This document shows, piece after piece, positions 1 through 18,534 of a DNA stretch of 64,000 nucleotides. The DNA comes from Amoebidium appalachense (lineage: Eukaryota > Ichthyosporea), in NCBI GenBank assembly GCA_963693365.1, contig CAVNZM010000013.1:7874001-7938000 (forward strand), read 5' to 3'. The notes under the pieces are model-generated. The model was not told the DNA's origin, did not search any database, and saw only the letters and a program-made list of their open reading frames with translations. A program made the position numbers and the translations under genes. Numbering within the stretch: position 1 is the stretch's first letter; every line of letters begins with the position of its first letter.

Positions 1-60
1 TGCCCGTACACCCTGTGCACATGCACAAGGCCACATGCACAGGCTCCGTGTCACGTGCCT

Positions 61-101
61 GCAGGGGCCCACACACACATGCACAAGCACATACACGGAT
101 G

Positions 102-160
<59 letters not shown>

Positions 161-413
161 ACACACACACACGCACATACGCACAAACAGACACACACAA
201 ATCAATGTGGCACAAATACACAAATGCACAACTGACACACATTCGCACATTCACGCACGCACACACACACACACAAACGCACATACACACACACCGTACA
301 CACACACACACACAGCACACAGCACACACACAGCACACACACAGCACACAGCACACACACAGCACACAGCACACACACTCCGTATGCACGCACACACTCG
401 CACACAGACACAC

Positions 414-500
<87 letters not shown>

Positions 501-1398
501 ACAGAAAATCTGCAACCAGGGCAGTACAAGTATATGCCTGATGCCATGGCCTACCCCGAGCTGTGTGTCAACCAGGCTGCCCTGCTCGGTGGCAAAACGC
601 CACGGTGTGTCTGGCGTATTCAGATTGGTGGATATTGGAAGGAGACAGAGAGTGGGGTTGCCATATGTTAGTGTGAAGGGCTATTGGGGGTGGGGGTGGG
701 GGGGGGGGAGGGGAAGAAGGAGGGGAAGGGGGGAGAGGGGAGTTGAGGGCGCAGGGGGGGGGAGGGGGGGGGGGGGGGGGGGGGGATGGGTATGTGAAGG
801 AGGATAGGGAGTGGGGAGGGTGGGGAGGTTGTATTGAGATAGGGAGAGGAGGAAGGAAGGTGACTACGGAGAGTTAGTGGAACCAATGCCCTCAAGTTTA
901 CCCTTACATGTACGGTAGTGTCTGTGCTCTGTATGCCCTTGTTTGGTCTTTTGTGTGGTTTATTGCTCCCGAACTTGGACCTCCCCTACCCTGCACCTCT
1001 CCCTCCCTCGACCCCACCAATTGTCTCCTCACGTGGCTTTATGCACATCGACACATGAGCTACAGTGCTGTCCTGACTCTATTTCATTTAGGTTGGTTTG
1101 TTCTTTGGTCCGCTGAGACTCGACACACTGTTTCCTTTTGGTCATAACCACTACCCTAAGATACAATGCACTCACACGGCAACAAAGACCATTATACACA
1201 TGCACACCCGTGAACCCCCCTCCCCTTCCCCCCATCACACACACACACACTCACCGCCACTCACAGCCCACCCAACCACCACCCCACCCCGTTCCCCACC
1301 TTAGAATCTGCTTTGCTCATGAACACATTCTTTGTGTATGCTTTATCATAACTTGCATTTGCACTTTTCACACTGTTTCGCATGCTAATTCTCCCCCT

Positions 1399-1435
<37 letters not shown>

Positions 1436-1461
1436 ACACACACACTTTCCCCTCCCTCCAG
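61..1461. repeat. CA microsatellites and G-rich low-complexity DNA, possible exon near 524-651
   Basis: Two long (CA)n tracts lie at about 102-170 and 418-496, linked by imperfect CA-rich sequence with CG and AGC interruptions. A G-rich stretch follows at 680-790. The unique sequence around 524-651 has an AG-like acceptor and an open frame and could be an exon of the gene that continues at 1462, but no homology supports it. Sequence from 800 to 1400 holds no gene I can support. A poly-C run at about 1400-1434 precedes the first convincing exon. Confidence 0.7.
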
Positions 1462-2302
1462 GCCCCTGCCTGCGATGCAGCCATCAGGCCCACTGGTACG
1501 GCCAGGCACCGAGACCGAGGTGACTCTCAAGAGGGCCTCTATCCCCTCCTCTTATGCTGCCCCCGTGTCGGCAGCACAGGCTCTGGGCAGCAGCCGCCTC
1601 TCGGGTATAACACCCCCCCCCCCCCCCCCCCCCCCCTCCTCCCCCTTTCCTTTTTTTTTTCCTTCATCATCCCTGCCCTGCTTTTGCCATGCATGAAATG
1701 GGCCAAATTTCAACGAAACACTGCCAATACTGTACATGACTGGTCTCTCCCACCTAGCTGATCAGAATATTACTCTACCCAAAGTACTGCTGTCGTCAAA
1801 CTTTGTTTGCTCTGGCAATATCCGTATCTTCGTATTATCCACCTATTGATCACGAGGGTGGTCCACGGTAATGTAGCATACATGACCCGTGCAGACCGAC
1901 CCAATGTTCGTTTACATGGTGCATCAGAAAATGCTACGTTTCACTGTCCGGCTGCCGTTATGATATATATATATTCCCCTATATATATTCCCATGTTGGG
2001 AGTGGCGAGGGTCACATGGTGACTTCTTTAATCTCGTGGTGTCCTGCGCAGGTATCGACCAGAGACGCAGCAGCAAAGCTTTCCCTGACCCCTTCTCCCG
2101 CCTGACCCTCCCGCCCGCCCCACCACCGCCCCCGCATAAGTATGTGGATGCTTCCCCCCCCCCCCCCCCCCCCCCCCCCGGCCCCCCTCTCTCCCTGCCT
2201 CCCTCCCACTCCAAACCATCACAAACACAGACCCCCCCCCCCCCCCCCCTCACACACACATGTTTCATGATGCCTAAATACACACTTCCACTTGATACCC
2301 TT

Positions 2303-2340
<38 letters not shown>

Positions 2341-2774
2341 ACACTCAACCCGTGTTACCCATGCAACCTTCCGAGGAATTGTGACAGGGAGGAAGGAGGG
2401 GAGTGGAGAGGGAGAAAACATGGGAGGGAAGGGAGGGCCTGAGAAATGAGGGCAGCGAAGATCGAGCAACACTTTTGACTTTCGTTTTCATATCTCTAAC
2501 ATAACGATGAACTGATCATCGCACAGGGACACACGAAAAATAGCACTAGAAAGACAACAACAGGCTGTTGACGAAGCGCAGACGCGACTGAGCCGATTGG
2601 GGCTCAACCACACACCCAAGCACCCTCGCAGTTCGCCATGTTCGGATCACACCGTGGCTGAGTTGTTAGCACGCAGGGCAGCAGTGGAGTACTCGTATGG
2701 GGACGAGGAGGGGGAGGACGAAACTGAGGAACAGAGGGAGCAGGTGTGTATCTGTATCAGTAGCTCCTGTTGAA

Positions 2775-2831
<57 letters not shown>

Positions 2832-3538
2832 GCGTGTGCGTGCGTGTGCGCGCGCAGCGCGTGCACATGCTTATTAAGTGTACGATAGACTAGGGAGGTG
2901 CAATGCCATTAATGTGCGCAATGGGGTAGGTGTGTATGTGTACCAATAGCTCCTGTTGAGAGGGTGTGTGTGTGTGCGTGCGTGTGTGTGCGTGTGTGCG
3001 TGTGTGTGTGTGTGTGTTCACAGGCTTATTTGGTGTGTATGATAGACTACGGATGTGCATGCATGTGTGCGCGATGGGGTAGGGCGGTCATCGTGGAGTT
3101 GGGCTCCATTGAAACTTCCGCAACGCATGTCAGAGTGCTGGAAACTTCAAATAGAATCCACCCGGCCGAAAATGAGGTGTTTCTCGAAAGGCAGTTGAGG
3201 CGTATGCAACACCGGCTAGATAAGCGTGTGCTCCTTGTCACAGGTCTGGTGATCGATTTTCAGTGTAAAGCCCCAGAAAGCAGCACCCGGACTATCCTAT
3301 AGGGGCCATGGGTGATAGTGGTGGTGGTGGTTGTGGTGGTTTCCCGAGAGAGAGGGGGGGGAAGGGAGTTCAGGAAACTTCACGAACTCTAACATCGGTG
3401 CATCAGGCAGACATGTACTGTACCAAAGCTCCTTCCCCTTTGCTGACACTGGGCTTTTGTTTTGTCGCAGACGCTCAGCTCTGCTTGCGGTTGACCGCTG
3501 CTGACGGTTGCCCGATGTGTCTTTGGCCCAATCGCTGA
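1462..3538 (+). CDS. 3' part of an intron-containing host gene, product unknown
   Basis: I propose exons at 1462-1604, 2052-2139, 2527-2743, about 3084-3243 and 3471-3538, ending in TGA at 3536-3538. All junctions are GT-AG. Phases agree at 1604/2052, 2139/2527 and 3243/3471. The start of the fourth exon is unsure: an acceptor at 3022-3023 keeps the phase, while the one at 3081-3082 would need a small correction. The third exon encodes a charged, Gln-rich helix followed by an acidic run rich in Glu and Asp. The fourth is rich in Arg and Leu. No domain is recognised and the 5' end lies upstream, perhaps partly in 524-651. Coherent phase across exons and the stop before the next promoter region are the support. 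Confidence 0.5.
2744..3083 (+). repeat. Tandemly duplicated intron segment with TG microsatellites
   Basis: The intron after the exon ending at 2743 is an internal duplication with a period of about 185 bases. Each half has a GTGTGTAT-like start, the phrase TAGCTCCTGTTGA, a (TG)n tract, a GCTTATT segment and a terminal ATGGGGTAGG. The second half therefore duplicates both splice-site neighbourhoods, which is why the acceptor is ambiguous. Confidence 0.6.
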
Positions 3539-4249
3539 GGTTCTTTGCACTCGGTTGAGGCTCACGCACTGAGCCGCTTGATAGGAGCCAATAACATAAA
3601 TTATAATGAAGCGTTTGTAAGCGATTGATCGAATGAATAACGAATAAGATGTAACGGATTTTATCGATTAGAATATAAAAGGTAGATAAGATGTTTTGTT
3701 CTGATGTTATTAGGCTGCACTACGGCACTCGCCCGTAGGCACTTGATGGCGAGGGCTCGTTTTATGTTTCCGGGCGGAGTTCGTTCTGTTATGAACAATT
3801 TTATGCTTTCGCGTTAGTCTGAGGGAAGTTCCAGTGTAGTTACTGTAGTACAGTAGAAACTTGTCAGTTGTAACCATACTTAGAATATAGCTAGCTTTGA
3901 ACACTTCTGTCAATTTCACCTGAAGTTTTCTCTCCCTCTCTTGCTAGTTTTCAGGTAGCGGTAACGCGAGAAGGCCTGGGTGGGGCATACTAGTTGTTCA
4001 CTTGCACCGACTGACTGAGCTGTTTTCGAGGCTACTCATTCTGTGCTTGGGTTCATGAGTGGCAATTGCCAACAAACTAGTGCTAATAAAACGTGCATGA
4101 TCCTCGGCCGTAAACGGCCCTATACTATAAAGTAAAGAAGCATAGTAGTTTGGAAGACCATAAACTAGACTGTCTCCGCCAACTGAATTAATTGGTGGTC
4201 GTTCTTAAATCTTCTTTCCTTTCTGGGCCAACATACACATACAACAAGA
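3539..4249 (+). promoter_or_regulatory. Intergenic region upstream of the GATA factor
   Basis: No coding sequence is supported here. The region is free of microsatellites, unlike most host non-coding DNA in the window. A TATA-like ACTATAAAGTAAAG lies near 4125, about 120 bases before the ATG at 4250. This is the most likely place for the promoter of the GATA gene, and that is inference only. Confidence 0.3.
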
Positions 4250-9183
<4,934 letters not shown>

Positions 9184-9693
9184 GGTCCCCCCCCCTCCCC
9201 CTCCCCCCTAAATCACACAACACACACAGCAACATCGGAGTTTGGTTTTGCGGGCAAGGTGATTGGTCGAACCTCCTGCTTGCTGTTCCTGAAGACGGGC
9301 TTCTCTGTTGCATACGTGATCATTTTCACCAACCTGCCAAAGTTTCGCTGCAAATCTGTGTACTTGAAGTAGTATAACTTTATAAAGTCGTTATAACACA
9401 ACCCCCCCTCTCCCCGTCCTTTTAGTCGGATATTGTTGGATACTACCGTGCACTTTTTTGCTTCCCTATAGTCCTTTAAGCACCATTTCTTCCCCATGGG
9501 CATTTTCCTGTGAAATACTTTCCTCCTACTCCCATCCATCCATCAAATTGCTTTCTCTCCCCCCCCCCCCCCCCCCCCCCCCCATGTTTCAGGGGTGGCC
9601 CCATCTATTCTATTGCACCTATTAAATGCGCCCACCCTCAGCTACTATAATCATTACTCTAGCCCCCCCTCCCCCGCGCTTTTCAACCACCAT

Positions 9694-9781
<88 letters not shown>

Positions 9782-9845
9782 CGCTCCTGTGGTCACTTTT
9801 CTTGGTCCGTGTGGCATTGTGCATCTTGCAGGATTCCAATCAGCA

Positions 9846-9883
<38 letters not shown>

Positions 9884-10728
9884 CCTCCCCCACCCCCGGC
9901 AGCCCAATCCCCTTGGGTTTCGTTAACGAGGGGAATAGGTCGAAACTCGGGTACTGTGGATGACGTGGGCCCCCCCTGAGGATGGGCTCTGCTTATTATG
10001 CATACTCTTTATGTATGGCTTGCATTCTGCATCGTGTTATCCGTTTGTTCTTGTGTACTTCGTACTTTTTGACGCATTCAAAACCCCCCACCCCACCCCC
10101 CTCTCCCCCGCCCCCGGGGGCCCGATCCCCTAAGTAACCCTGCTCGTCTCTGATCAAGACGGGTGACTTACCCATGTGTAAATGAAACAGTCTCTGAGTT
10201 GGGTTTCGTTAACGAGATGAATAGGTCGAAACTCGGGTACTGTGGATGACGTGGGCCCTCCCTGAGGATGGGCTCTGCTTATTATGCATACTCTTTATGT
10301 ATGGTTTGCATTCTGCATCGTGTTATCCGTTGTTCTTGTGTATTTCGTACTTTATGACGCATTCAAACCCCCCCCCCCCCCCCCCCCCCCCCCCCACACA
10401 CACACACAAAAAAAAAAGGGGGGGGGGTGGGGGGGGTGTTTTGTCTATATTGCGTATTGGTGGGTGGGCGTTTTGACTAAGTTTTTGAACATGGGTGCCT
10501 TCGGCTTTTACGTTGTGTGGCGCATATGGTGCGTGATGGTGTGCATTTAGGGTGTGCATGAAACGGAGTGCGGAAAGAGGACGGGGGGTTGGGGGGTTGG
10601 GGGGGGGGGGGGGGGCATCCACTAACGTGAGCATGCCAAAACCCACACACGCACACACGCACACACACACGCACACACACACATACACACGTGCACACAA
10701 ATTCACACGCACACACGTACATGTCACG

Positions 10729-10783
<55 letters not shown>

Positions 10784-11793
10784 CCAGTGTCTTTTGCGGC
10801 TTGTCGAGGTAGAGCTGCAGCACCACATGCATATGATTCCTGGTTGATAGGCTGCAATTTGCGAACATGTCATGTGTGGAGTGTTCACAAATAATTGCAG
10901 ATATATATAGTGTAGATAGCGCTCGCGAAAATGAGAAAATAGACTCGAGTTGGAGTCGTAAAATCCGATGATAGTGTGGATAATAATGATGCTTTCGCTT
11001 TGCCTTTTTAGGGTGGTTGTTAGTGCTCGAGTCTTCAATACGCACATGTAAGGTTTGATTATGCTCTGTGGTTGTTGCCATTGGGTTTGCTTTATACGCC
11101 TTTTTGCCATTTGTAGCTCAAGTATGCATGTGCTGTGTGGTTCCCATAGTGTAGGTTCCCCTTTATTGTGAACCACATTTCGATTTTCTGTTATGTTACA
11201 TCGCCTTCGCCTCACTTGTGCCTCTCACCCTTTGTCTCCCCTTCACATCATACATAATTACTAACGGTTTGTTTTTTTTTGGAGTTTGGGCAAAACTCTT
11301 TTAGACATACCGCCATGACTGTACCACACTGGTTGTACTGGGATAGGGCCGGCCTTCACGGGTTTGATACTGAGTGACTTGAACTAGTATTGTAGGTGTG
11401 AAACGGTCGATTCGATATGTGTCAGGTACATGCTAAAATTACATCAATAATAAAGAATAATAATACAGAATATTTTGTGATATTCCTACTCCTTTGGCCA
11501 CCACAGGCTTTACAATCACTTCTCTGAAGTCCCTCGATCAGATGCCGAGTCGGAAGAAAGCCCTTACTTGCCTTATATGGATACTCCGTTTGCCTGAAAA
11601 GGCCAATCTAAAGCAATCAGATCGGACTCTCGCGAGCCCCGGAACTCGTTTGTGATCATGACTTTTTCCAACTTGTTTGATCTCTTGCAGGTTGAAGGAT
11701 TTCATTTTGAGCTTGCACCATACACAGCCGTCAATTTTTTTTTTTTCATAAGGCTCGCATCAAGCATAGTCGTTAATTAGAACCAACCGCAAC
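9184..11793. other. Intergenic region with microsatellites
   Basis: After the GATA stop there is a C-run at about 9560-9583, (CA)n at about 9694-9780, a direct duplication (separate entry), a C-run at 10367-10395 and (CA)n at about 10733-10781. The rest, 10800-11790, is moderately AT-rich unique sequence with no open frame I can support as a gene. It should contain the promoter for the gene starting near 11794. Confidence 0.5.
9917..10371 (+). repeat. Direct duplication, about 170 bp, period 285
   Basis: The segment starting GGGTTTCGTTAACGAG at 9917 recurs at 10202 with few changes, through the shared ATGACGTGGGCCC, ATTATGCATACTC and GACGCATTCAAA phrases. Both copies end in a poly-C run. No coding potential is apparent. 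The near identity suggests a recent local duplication. Confidence 0.8.
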
Positions 11794-12676
11794 ATGATGG
11801 AAGAGATGGACATCCAAGACGAACCCACAAAGCCTCGCCCACCACAACAACGCCCCAAGGCAAACAGCAGAGAAAAGACCCCACCACCACCAGCCAAGCG
11901 CTCAAGTTCTGTGCCATCCACCCCCACCACTACTGCTAAGGCCCCGACCACCCCCACCACTACTGCTAAGGCCCCGACCACACAGGCAGCCACGGGGGGT
12001 GAAAGCCGGAGGGGGCGGTGGCAGTTTCACCTCACCAGGTCAAGATCAACTGACCGACCAAGACTGTGCGTGTCTCCCCCCCTCCTCCCCCCCCTCCCCT
12101 CCCCCCTCTCTCGCGCCCCCCCCCCCCCTCGTCTGTCTCCCCCTCACATCTGCACCTCATCCCTGCACCATGTTCAAGTTATGTGCTTCTTGATAGGAGT
12201 GTTCATTTGCAACGTTTCCTAACTCTGTGTTTGCACTTCGTCGTGTGCTGTTGCACATCTCACTTAGTTTTTCTCCTACTCTCCTCCCCCACTCCCCCTC
12301 GGTAGAAGCTGTGTGCACACGTCCATAGCTTTGTGTTCACACCAACCGTGCATAGCTTGTAAAAAAGCACATAAAGCACATACTAGCTTATGATCACATG
12401 TCTACTCACACTGCACAAGGACATCACATCTACAGCAATTGTCCACTCACTCTCCCTGCCACCCATGCACACACACACACACACACTGTCCTGTGTTGCC
12501 CATGGGTGTGCTGGGACATTTCTCCTTTCCCATTTTTCCTTCACTTCTTTCCTGGGCGCACCTCACATAGGCCTGCTGGTGTTTTTGACGACACTCTCTT
12601 TATCTTCCTTATGTCCCCCCCTTTTCCTCCCCGTCAGATATACGCCGCTGCCCAGGACAAGAAGGACCTACTTTAG
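11794..12676 (+). CDS. Small Pro/Thr-rich host protein, two putative exons
   Basis: ATG at 11794 (or the in-frame ATG at 11803) opens a hydrophilic segment rich in Pro, Lys, Thr and Ala, with a 10-residue motif of the form TPTTTAKAPT repeated twice. The exon probably ends near 12065-12069 at a GTGCGTGTCT donor followed at once by poly-C. A short exon from 12638 to a TAG at 12674-12676 would close it. The frame after the G6 run at 11995-12000 is uncertain, since two frames look plausible. No domain is recognised. It may instead be the 5' end of a longer gene including the exon-like blocks at 13228-14260. Confidence 0.35.
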
Positions 12677-13227
12677 TGGTGGGGGAAGAGCGCGCACCAT
12701 GGGGGAAGGGGGGAGGGGGGGGAAGGGGGGAGCAGGGAGGGGAGCGGTTATGGGGATGCAGAGGGGGGGGGGGGGGGGGGGGGGGAGTTATCATGGTGGC
12801 AACAGGTGACCACACAGAGCAGTGCATAGGGTTCAGTTGGCTGGTAAAAGCAGCAATATGCACAGAAAGTAGGACCATGGAGCGGTCCGTCCTCAACCAA
12901 TTTAAGTTGATGCTTATACTGCCACTGCCAGCCCCTCCCTGCCTGTATCCCTGTGTTGCAGCACAGCACCCACCATCTTCTGTGTGCTGTTGGTTGATTG
13001 GTTGGTAAAGGTACCGGGCGGGTGGAGGTGTTGCAGTACACTGCAGCAGGAAGGAGAGATGGTGTGTTCTTCGTTGTAAAAGTTCAGGTGAATACTTTAT
13101 GTGAGCCGATTTTTGTTTTTTTCTTTTGGGGGGGACGGAGATGGGAGGGGGGGGGGGGGGGGGGGGGGGGGGAGGGGGGAAGGGGAAGGCAAAAGGATAC
13201 GTCTGATATGTGTGTTGCTGGGCACAG

Positions 13228-13546
13228 GGCTAAGGACGATGGCAGCGAGAAGAAGGCCACGTGGATTGAGCTGCAGGAGGAGGGCCTGCCAGCCAATGGC
13301 ATGGAGGCACAGTCACGTGACATGGCCACACCCACCCAGCACCGCCGCATGTTGGAGTTGGAGCTGGAGGTGGAGGTAGTAATCCCTCCCCCTCCCGGCC
13401 CCGCCCCCGCCGCTCCTAGGCCTCCCCCCCAACACCCCCTTCAACGCCACCACCACCACCACAACTACAACCACCACATTTACCACTATCTAGAGAAAAG
13501 CCTTAAGGACCAAAAAAAAAAAAAAAAAAAAAAAAGGTGGGGGGAA

Positions 13547-13582
<36 letters not shown>

Positions 13583-13639
13583 TAGGAAGAAAATGGAATG
13601 GAATGGAATGGAAAGAATATAAGAAAGTGTTCTGATTAG

Positions 13640-13674
<35 letters not shown>

Positions 13675-14260
13675 ACAAAAAAAAAAAAAAAAAAAAAAAA
13701 AAACCCTTTTCCGGGTACAAAGCTAAAGAAGGAGGAGGAGGAGGAGGAGGGAGTGAGTGAGAGGAGGGGGGGGAGGGGGGGGGGGAGGTAAAGAATACAC
13801 TTCAAGCACACACAGACAGATATGCATACGCACGCAAACACAGACACACAATCTCTAACATACGAGCACACGCACACTCTCTCAAGGACACACAAACACC
13901 AACACAAACACACATCCACACACACACACATACGCGCAACCACAACATTCTAACACTCCCTCCCCCCTGCTCCCCGCCGTCCGTGCAGGTGTGGCGATGG
14001 TTGGTGTGGCACTCATCCGGCAAAGTTGAGCGAACCATGACATCTAGCCAATTAGAAAATAGAGTTAAAGAAATGGCAGCCGATTTAGGCATGGAAGACG
14101 ACCATGTGCACTCGTGCCTGCCACTTATGATGTTGCGCTTTAAGGAGTTTCCGTCATTAAAGCACCACCAAATAGCACGCACCCCTTTACCACCCCCACC
14201 GTTACGACCGCCACCTACTCCTGTTTTGGACCAATCCGAATCGAGATCAGCAGAGTGTAA
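13228..14260 (+). other. Two exon-like coding blocks, gene model unresolved
   Basis: An open block from 13228 (after GGGCACAG) to about 13374 encodes a charged segment including KATWIELQEEG and a Glu/Leu-rich end. A second block from about 13989 (after CGTGCAG) to about 14260 encodes a helical, charged stretch including SQLENRVKEMAADLG and then a Pro-rich tail. The G/C composition and lack of microsatellite sequence inside them argue for coding. They are separated by extreme homopolymers. I could not phase them with certainty to each other or to the 11794 gene. Confidence 0.3.
13511..13800. repeat. Homopolymer block of poly-A, poly-G, poly-C and GGA repeats
   Basis: A run of about 25 A, then about 40 G with few interruptions, a short GGAAT repeat, then about 40 C, about 26 A and GAG triplets follow each other. 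No coding potential is present. Such tracts are collapse-prone in assemblies, so lengths here are unreliable. Confidence 0.8.
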
Positions 14261-14282
14261 ATGCCCCCTCCCCCCTCCCTCC

Positions 14283-14316
<34 letters not shown>

Positions 14317-14963
14317 CCCCCTCCTCCCCTTCCCCACCCCCCTCCCCCCCTCTCCCAAGCACATCCACGCACAGAGATGCCACTCCATCCACTCTCTTTT
14401 CAGCATGCCCTATTTCAGCACATCCACTGACCTGTTGGGAGCTTGCTCATGTCTGCGTGGGAAGAAGGTGTGATTTGGCGTAGTAACTTGCTCACTCGTG
14501 TGCATAAGCAGAGATTTCCAGCTATAATTATCTTTAGATTGTACTGCTGAGGCATAGACATAATGGGGATGTTGTGCAGATATGATTGGGTATGTATAGA
14601 TATAAATGGATATTCGTAACTCTCAATGTGTGTGGATTAGGAGTAGCTATAAATGGGTATTTGTAACTCTCAATGTGTGTGTGGATTAGGAGTAGCTATA
14701 AATGGGTACAGGCATATCCGTGAAACGCAACAGAGTTTCACGTTTCTCATGATCAGGTTCTGAATAATGACCCCCCCCCCCCCCCCCTCCTCTCCCCCCC
14801 TGACCTGCCCTTCCCTCCCTGTACACATGCACACGTACACACACACATACACACACAACCAAACACACGCATGTGTGTGTGTGCGCACACAGACACACAC
14901 GCACACAAAAACACACACACACACACACACACAGCATCCAGACCATCATCACCAGGCCCACTC

Positions 14964-16218
14964 ATGGACCTGACATACTTCACGGCACCCAGTGAGTACG
15001 TGTGTGATCGGTTCACCATCCGATTACTGCGATTGGGCGATGGTCATGCGCTGGATGAGGCCATCACTAGCTCCTACAACCACCTTAAATCTTTCATGCC
15101 CTGGGCGTCCCCAACACCTGACGTGCCCAAAAGGTGTGTCTTTAACGCTTGGCCCAAATGTACAAAGAGTATATTCTAAATTTTAATGACTGCTATTGGT
15201 GTTTGAAGTTACCAAGCGACTTGCAAGGTTACTGAGGTCGTATCTATTGTTGTTTAAAGGCACGTCATACGACTGAAGAGCTAAACAAATCTCATGGTCA
15301 TTTGAGGACATTTGGGGTATAGGGTGCGGGTGGCGTGGTCGGAAGGGGGGGGTTTGGTGGTGAAGGGTGACTTTTCTCCCTACCCCTTGACTATCTCACA
15401 CAATGCCCGATGATAGACGTACTTATACTGTGGTGTATAGCTTCCCTACCTACCTCACGTTGTCATATTCCAGATGTATAGCTCAAACACCCCCCTATCT
15501 CATTCAGCGGGGTTCTAAAATAATATATGGCACCCACCATTACCTCACTAATAGTCATCTCTTCTACCCTCCTCATCCTAACTTCCCCCCCCCCCCCCCC
15601 CCCCCTTTTCCTCCCACCCCTCCCACGGGGCCCTCCTCCATCTTTCTCCCCCTTTTACATGGGGCCACCCTCTCTGACCGTGTGTCTTTACTTCCCAGAG
15701 AGATGTACGTGCGCACGTGCATAGCAGCCCAGCTGACCAACAGAGACTATGCCATGCTGGTGGTGAGCTCTGATGGCGCCACCGTGCTGGGGGGCAGTGG
15801 CTTCCACATGCACATGCACGGCCTGACATTGGACCAGCGAATCGCAGAGGTCTGAAACCCCCCCCCCCCCCTTCCCCTCCCCCCTCCCCCCCCCCCCAAA
15901 CCCCCAAACCCCACCCCCTTCCCCCCAAACACACATGCATCCCCCCCTCCCCCCCCTGGGGGGGCGGTTCTTTCATGTCCGGTTGGTTTCCTCAAGTCAA
16001 CCTCCGTTGCACAAAATAGGCTAAGTTTGTTGGTGGGCCTGCGCAATCGGTGTTTGCTGTGTGTCTGCACGTGGTTTTCCCCTGCATTGCTTGTGGTTGT
16101 GTTCCAGAAACTGCACGTCAAGCCTTAGCAGTACTAGGTGGGAACTGGTGTGCATTAGGCGTGTAAAGGTGTGGGGGGATGGTGTGTAGATGTAGAGTGT
16201 GCGTGTATGGTTGTATCC

Positions 16219-16282
<64 letters not shown>

Positions 16283-17196
16283 TAGGGGGTGGGAGGGGGG
16301 CGGGGGAGGGGGGGGGGGAGGGGGGGCGCTAGGAGGGAGGGGGGGGGGGGGGGGCGCGCACAGAGTGGATATGGCAGTGCTTTACTGCCCTACTAGGCCT
16401 GAGACGCAAACAAAGTGGAATCTAAAATTAGCGATTGTCATGTATGTTGCTAGAGCGTTCAACCGCAACGTTAACGTGACTTGGTTTTACAGGTTGGGCT
16501 GTGGATACGGGAGGACCAGGCAGGCGGTGGGTTGGGCACGGAGGTATTAGGGGTCATGGTGGCCTGGGCGTTTGGCCCTGACTGGCCCTGGGAGAGGCTA
16601 CAGTACAAGTGTCTGCTGCAAAACACCGCTAGCAGGAGGGTGGGTGCCTGGGTTTTTGCCTTGTCTTGACTTCCTTTACCTCCCCCCCCCCCCCCCCCCC
16701 CCCCCTTTTCCACCACCACCACCATTATCACACCATTACCACCACCACCACCATAAAAATTAGGAATGAAAAGGCCTTCCGGAGGGGGGGGGGGGGGGGA
16801 GGGAGGAGGGGGGGGGAAGAGAACAAAAAAGCGGCACCCCTGCCCGCCCAGCCCCTTCTCTTTATGCCATCCTCTTATATGCAGGCAGAAACCAATGATG
16901 CACCACTCTCATCCATCCATAGTGTGAAGCATTTAGCCCAAGTATCGGTGGCACAATCACTCCTCTTTCCTCCACGCTTTTTCCATACTACCAGTGAGGG
17001 TGTATGTGCGTTTAGGCCTCCCTGCAATCATGCTGCATGGTTTGTGTTGATACGACATGGAAAATGAGTGCCTATGCAAGCATGTGTTATCACAGAATGA
17101 CAAACCACAGCGGTTACTTTGTGCCCGAACACATTAACCTTTGTGTGTTCCTTTCCCTCGGCATTTGTCATTGTCTTTCTGATCAACCTCCCTCCC

Positions 17197-17247
<51 letters not shown>

Positions 17248-17408
17248 ACCCACCCACCCACCCATCCACCCCCTCCCCCCTCCTCTCCTCCCCCCCCCCC
17301 CCCCCCCCCCCCCCCCCCACCACCACTATTCTTTCTTTTTCTTCGTAATCTCTTTTCCCCACCTTTTTATGTGCGTGTTTTGTTTATTATTATTATTACT
17401 ACTACTAC

Positions 17409-17444
<36 letters not shown>

Positions 17445-17652
17445 TTCAGAAGTGTGCCGTGAACCCCCAGAAGGCACGTGACTCCATGTGCTCTAACACG
17501 TGTTTCTACTTGTGCAGGTTGCCGAGAAGGTCGGGTTTGTGTACGAGGGCATCAACAGGCGGGCGGTGAGAGATGTCAATGGGGCCTGGGCTGACTGCCT
17601 GAATTACTCCCTGCTAAGACATGAGTGGAAGCCATCAAAGGCCATGTTCTGA
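14964..17652 (+). CDS. GNAT-family N-acetyltransferase (RimJ/RimL-like), four exons
   Basis: Exons 14964-15133, 15699-15849, 16493-16639 and 17518-17652 join in phase at GT-AG introns into about 200 residues, the usual length for a RimJ/RimL-type acetyltransferase. The N-terminus has the ERL-like strand (DRFTIRLLRLGDGHAL) and a MPWA turn. Exon 2 carries the central strands (AMLVVSSDG, VLGGSGFH). Exon 3 has GLWIREDQAGGGLGTEVL, which matches motif A, where the Q/R-x-x-G-x-G loop binds acetyl-CoA pyrophosphate, and ends in the LQNTASRR element. Exon 4 begins VAEKVGFVYEG, the conserved terminal element, and ends in a YSLLRHEW-like segment. It probably acetylates a protein N-terminus or a small amine in the cytosol; the substrate cannot be inferred. 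No frame break is needed, so this is the cleanest host gene in the window. Confidence 0.88.
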
Positions 17653-18499
17653 TGTCAAATGGCCTCTACTGGGTTTGTGGAGGGGTTTGATGGATTGTTA
17701 TACACGTGCAGTGGATGATGCTCGAAGGTTGGTTCTAAAGTTGCACCCCTAATCATGTCAGCGTCCACGTGTACCCATCCCTGTCTGTGTATGCAAGGTA
17801 CTCATTGATGATTTTTAGTTTTCTGGAAGATGAATCAGTCTCAGTCGTATGCTGGTGTACATATGATTTGTGCTGCGATCGTGGGCTTAGATTAATATAT
17901 TCCCACCATTAACAAGTTCACATATGTTGAATGGCCCCTGACCAGAAACATACAGTATGCTCAGATTAGATTTTGTGCCACTATGAACGAATGACCGTAC
18001 ACCGTTTGTAACGGGTGTATGAAAGTATGAGTGCTTTTTATCTTAGCCTATAGTTGATGGGCTGCTACGGCATTTATGCAAGTTATGAGTTAATATGTTA
18101 CATTATATAGATATTTTTAACGTCTGTGCCATGGCCCTGTGCAATAAATTCATGACAAAATGTCATGCCCGAACGTGCTCCAGGCGTATACTGGATCCGG
18201 AGACAAATATGGAAGTTATCAAGCTAGATTCCTTGTTGGTGTGTGCACTCACGGTGACCATATGCATGCATGTGCCTATGCGTGCATGTAATAAAGTTTG
18301 GCTAGCCGTGCACAATACCAATTTAGTTGCCCCAAAGCAGGCATGGGAAACGGGACAGCTAGTCACACCATCAAATGGTGCACCTATAAGCTGCAGGCGT
18401 TTAATGGGGATATCGATATCAACTTGATCTGCAGGCCCTGGGGGCGGGGGAAGGACGAGAAGGGGAAGCAGGTAGATGTTAGTCGAGACGCGGAGCCGG

Positions 18500-18534
<35 letters not shown>

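Noticed and set aside
15-671. Long His/Thr and Cys/Val open frames in CA/TG tracts
   Set aside because: They are produced by dinucleotide repeats, are open on both strands and have no unique coding sequence.
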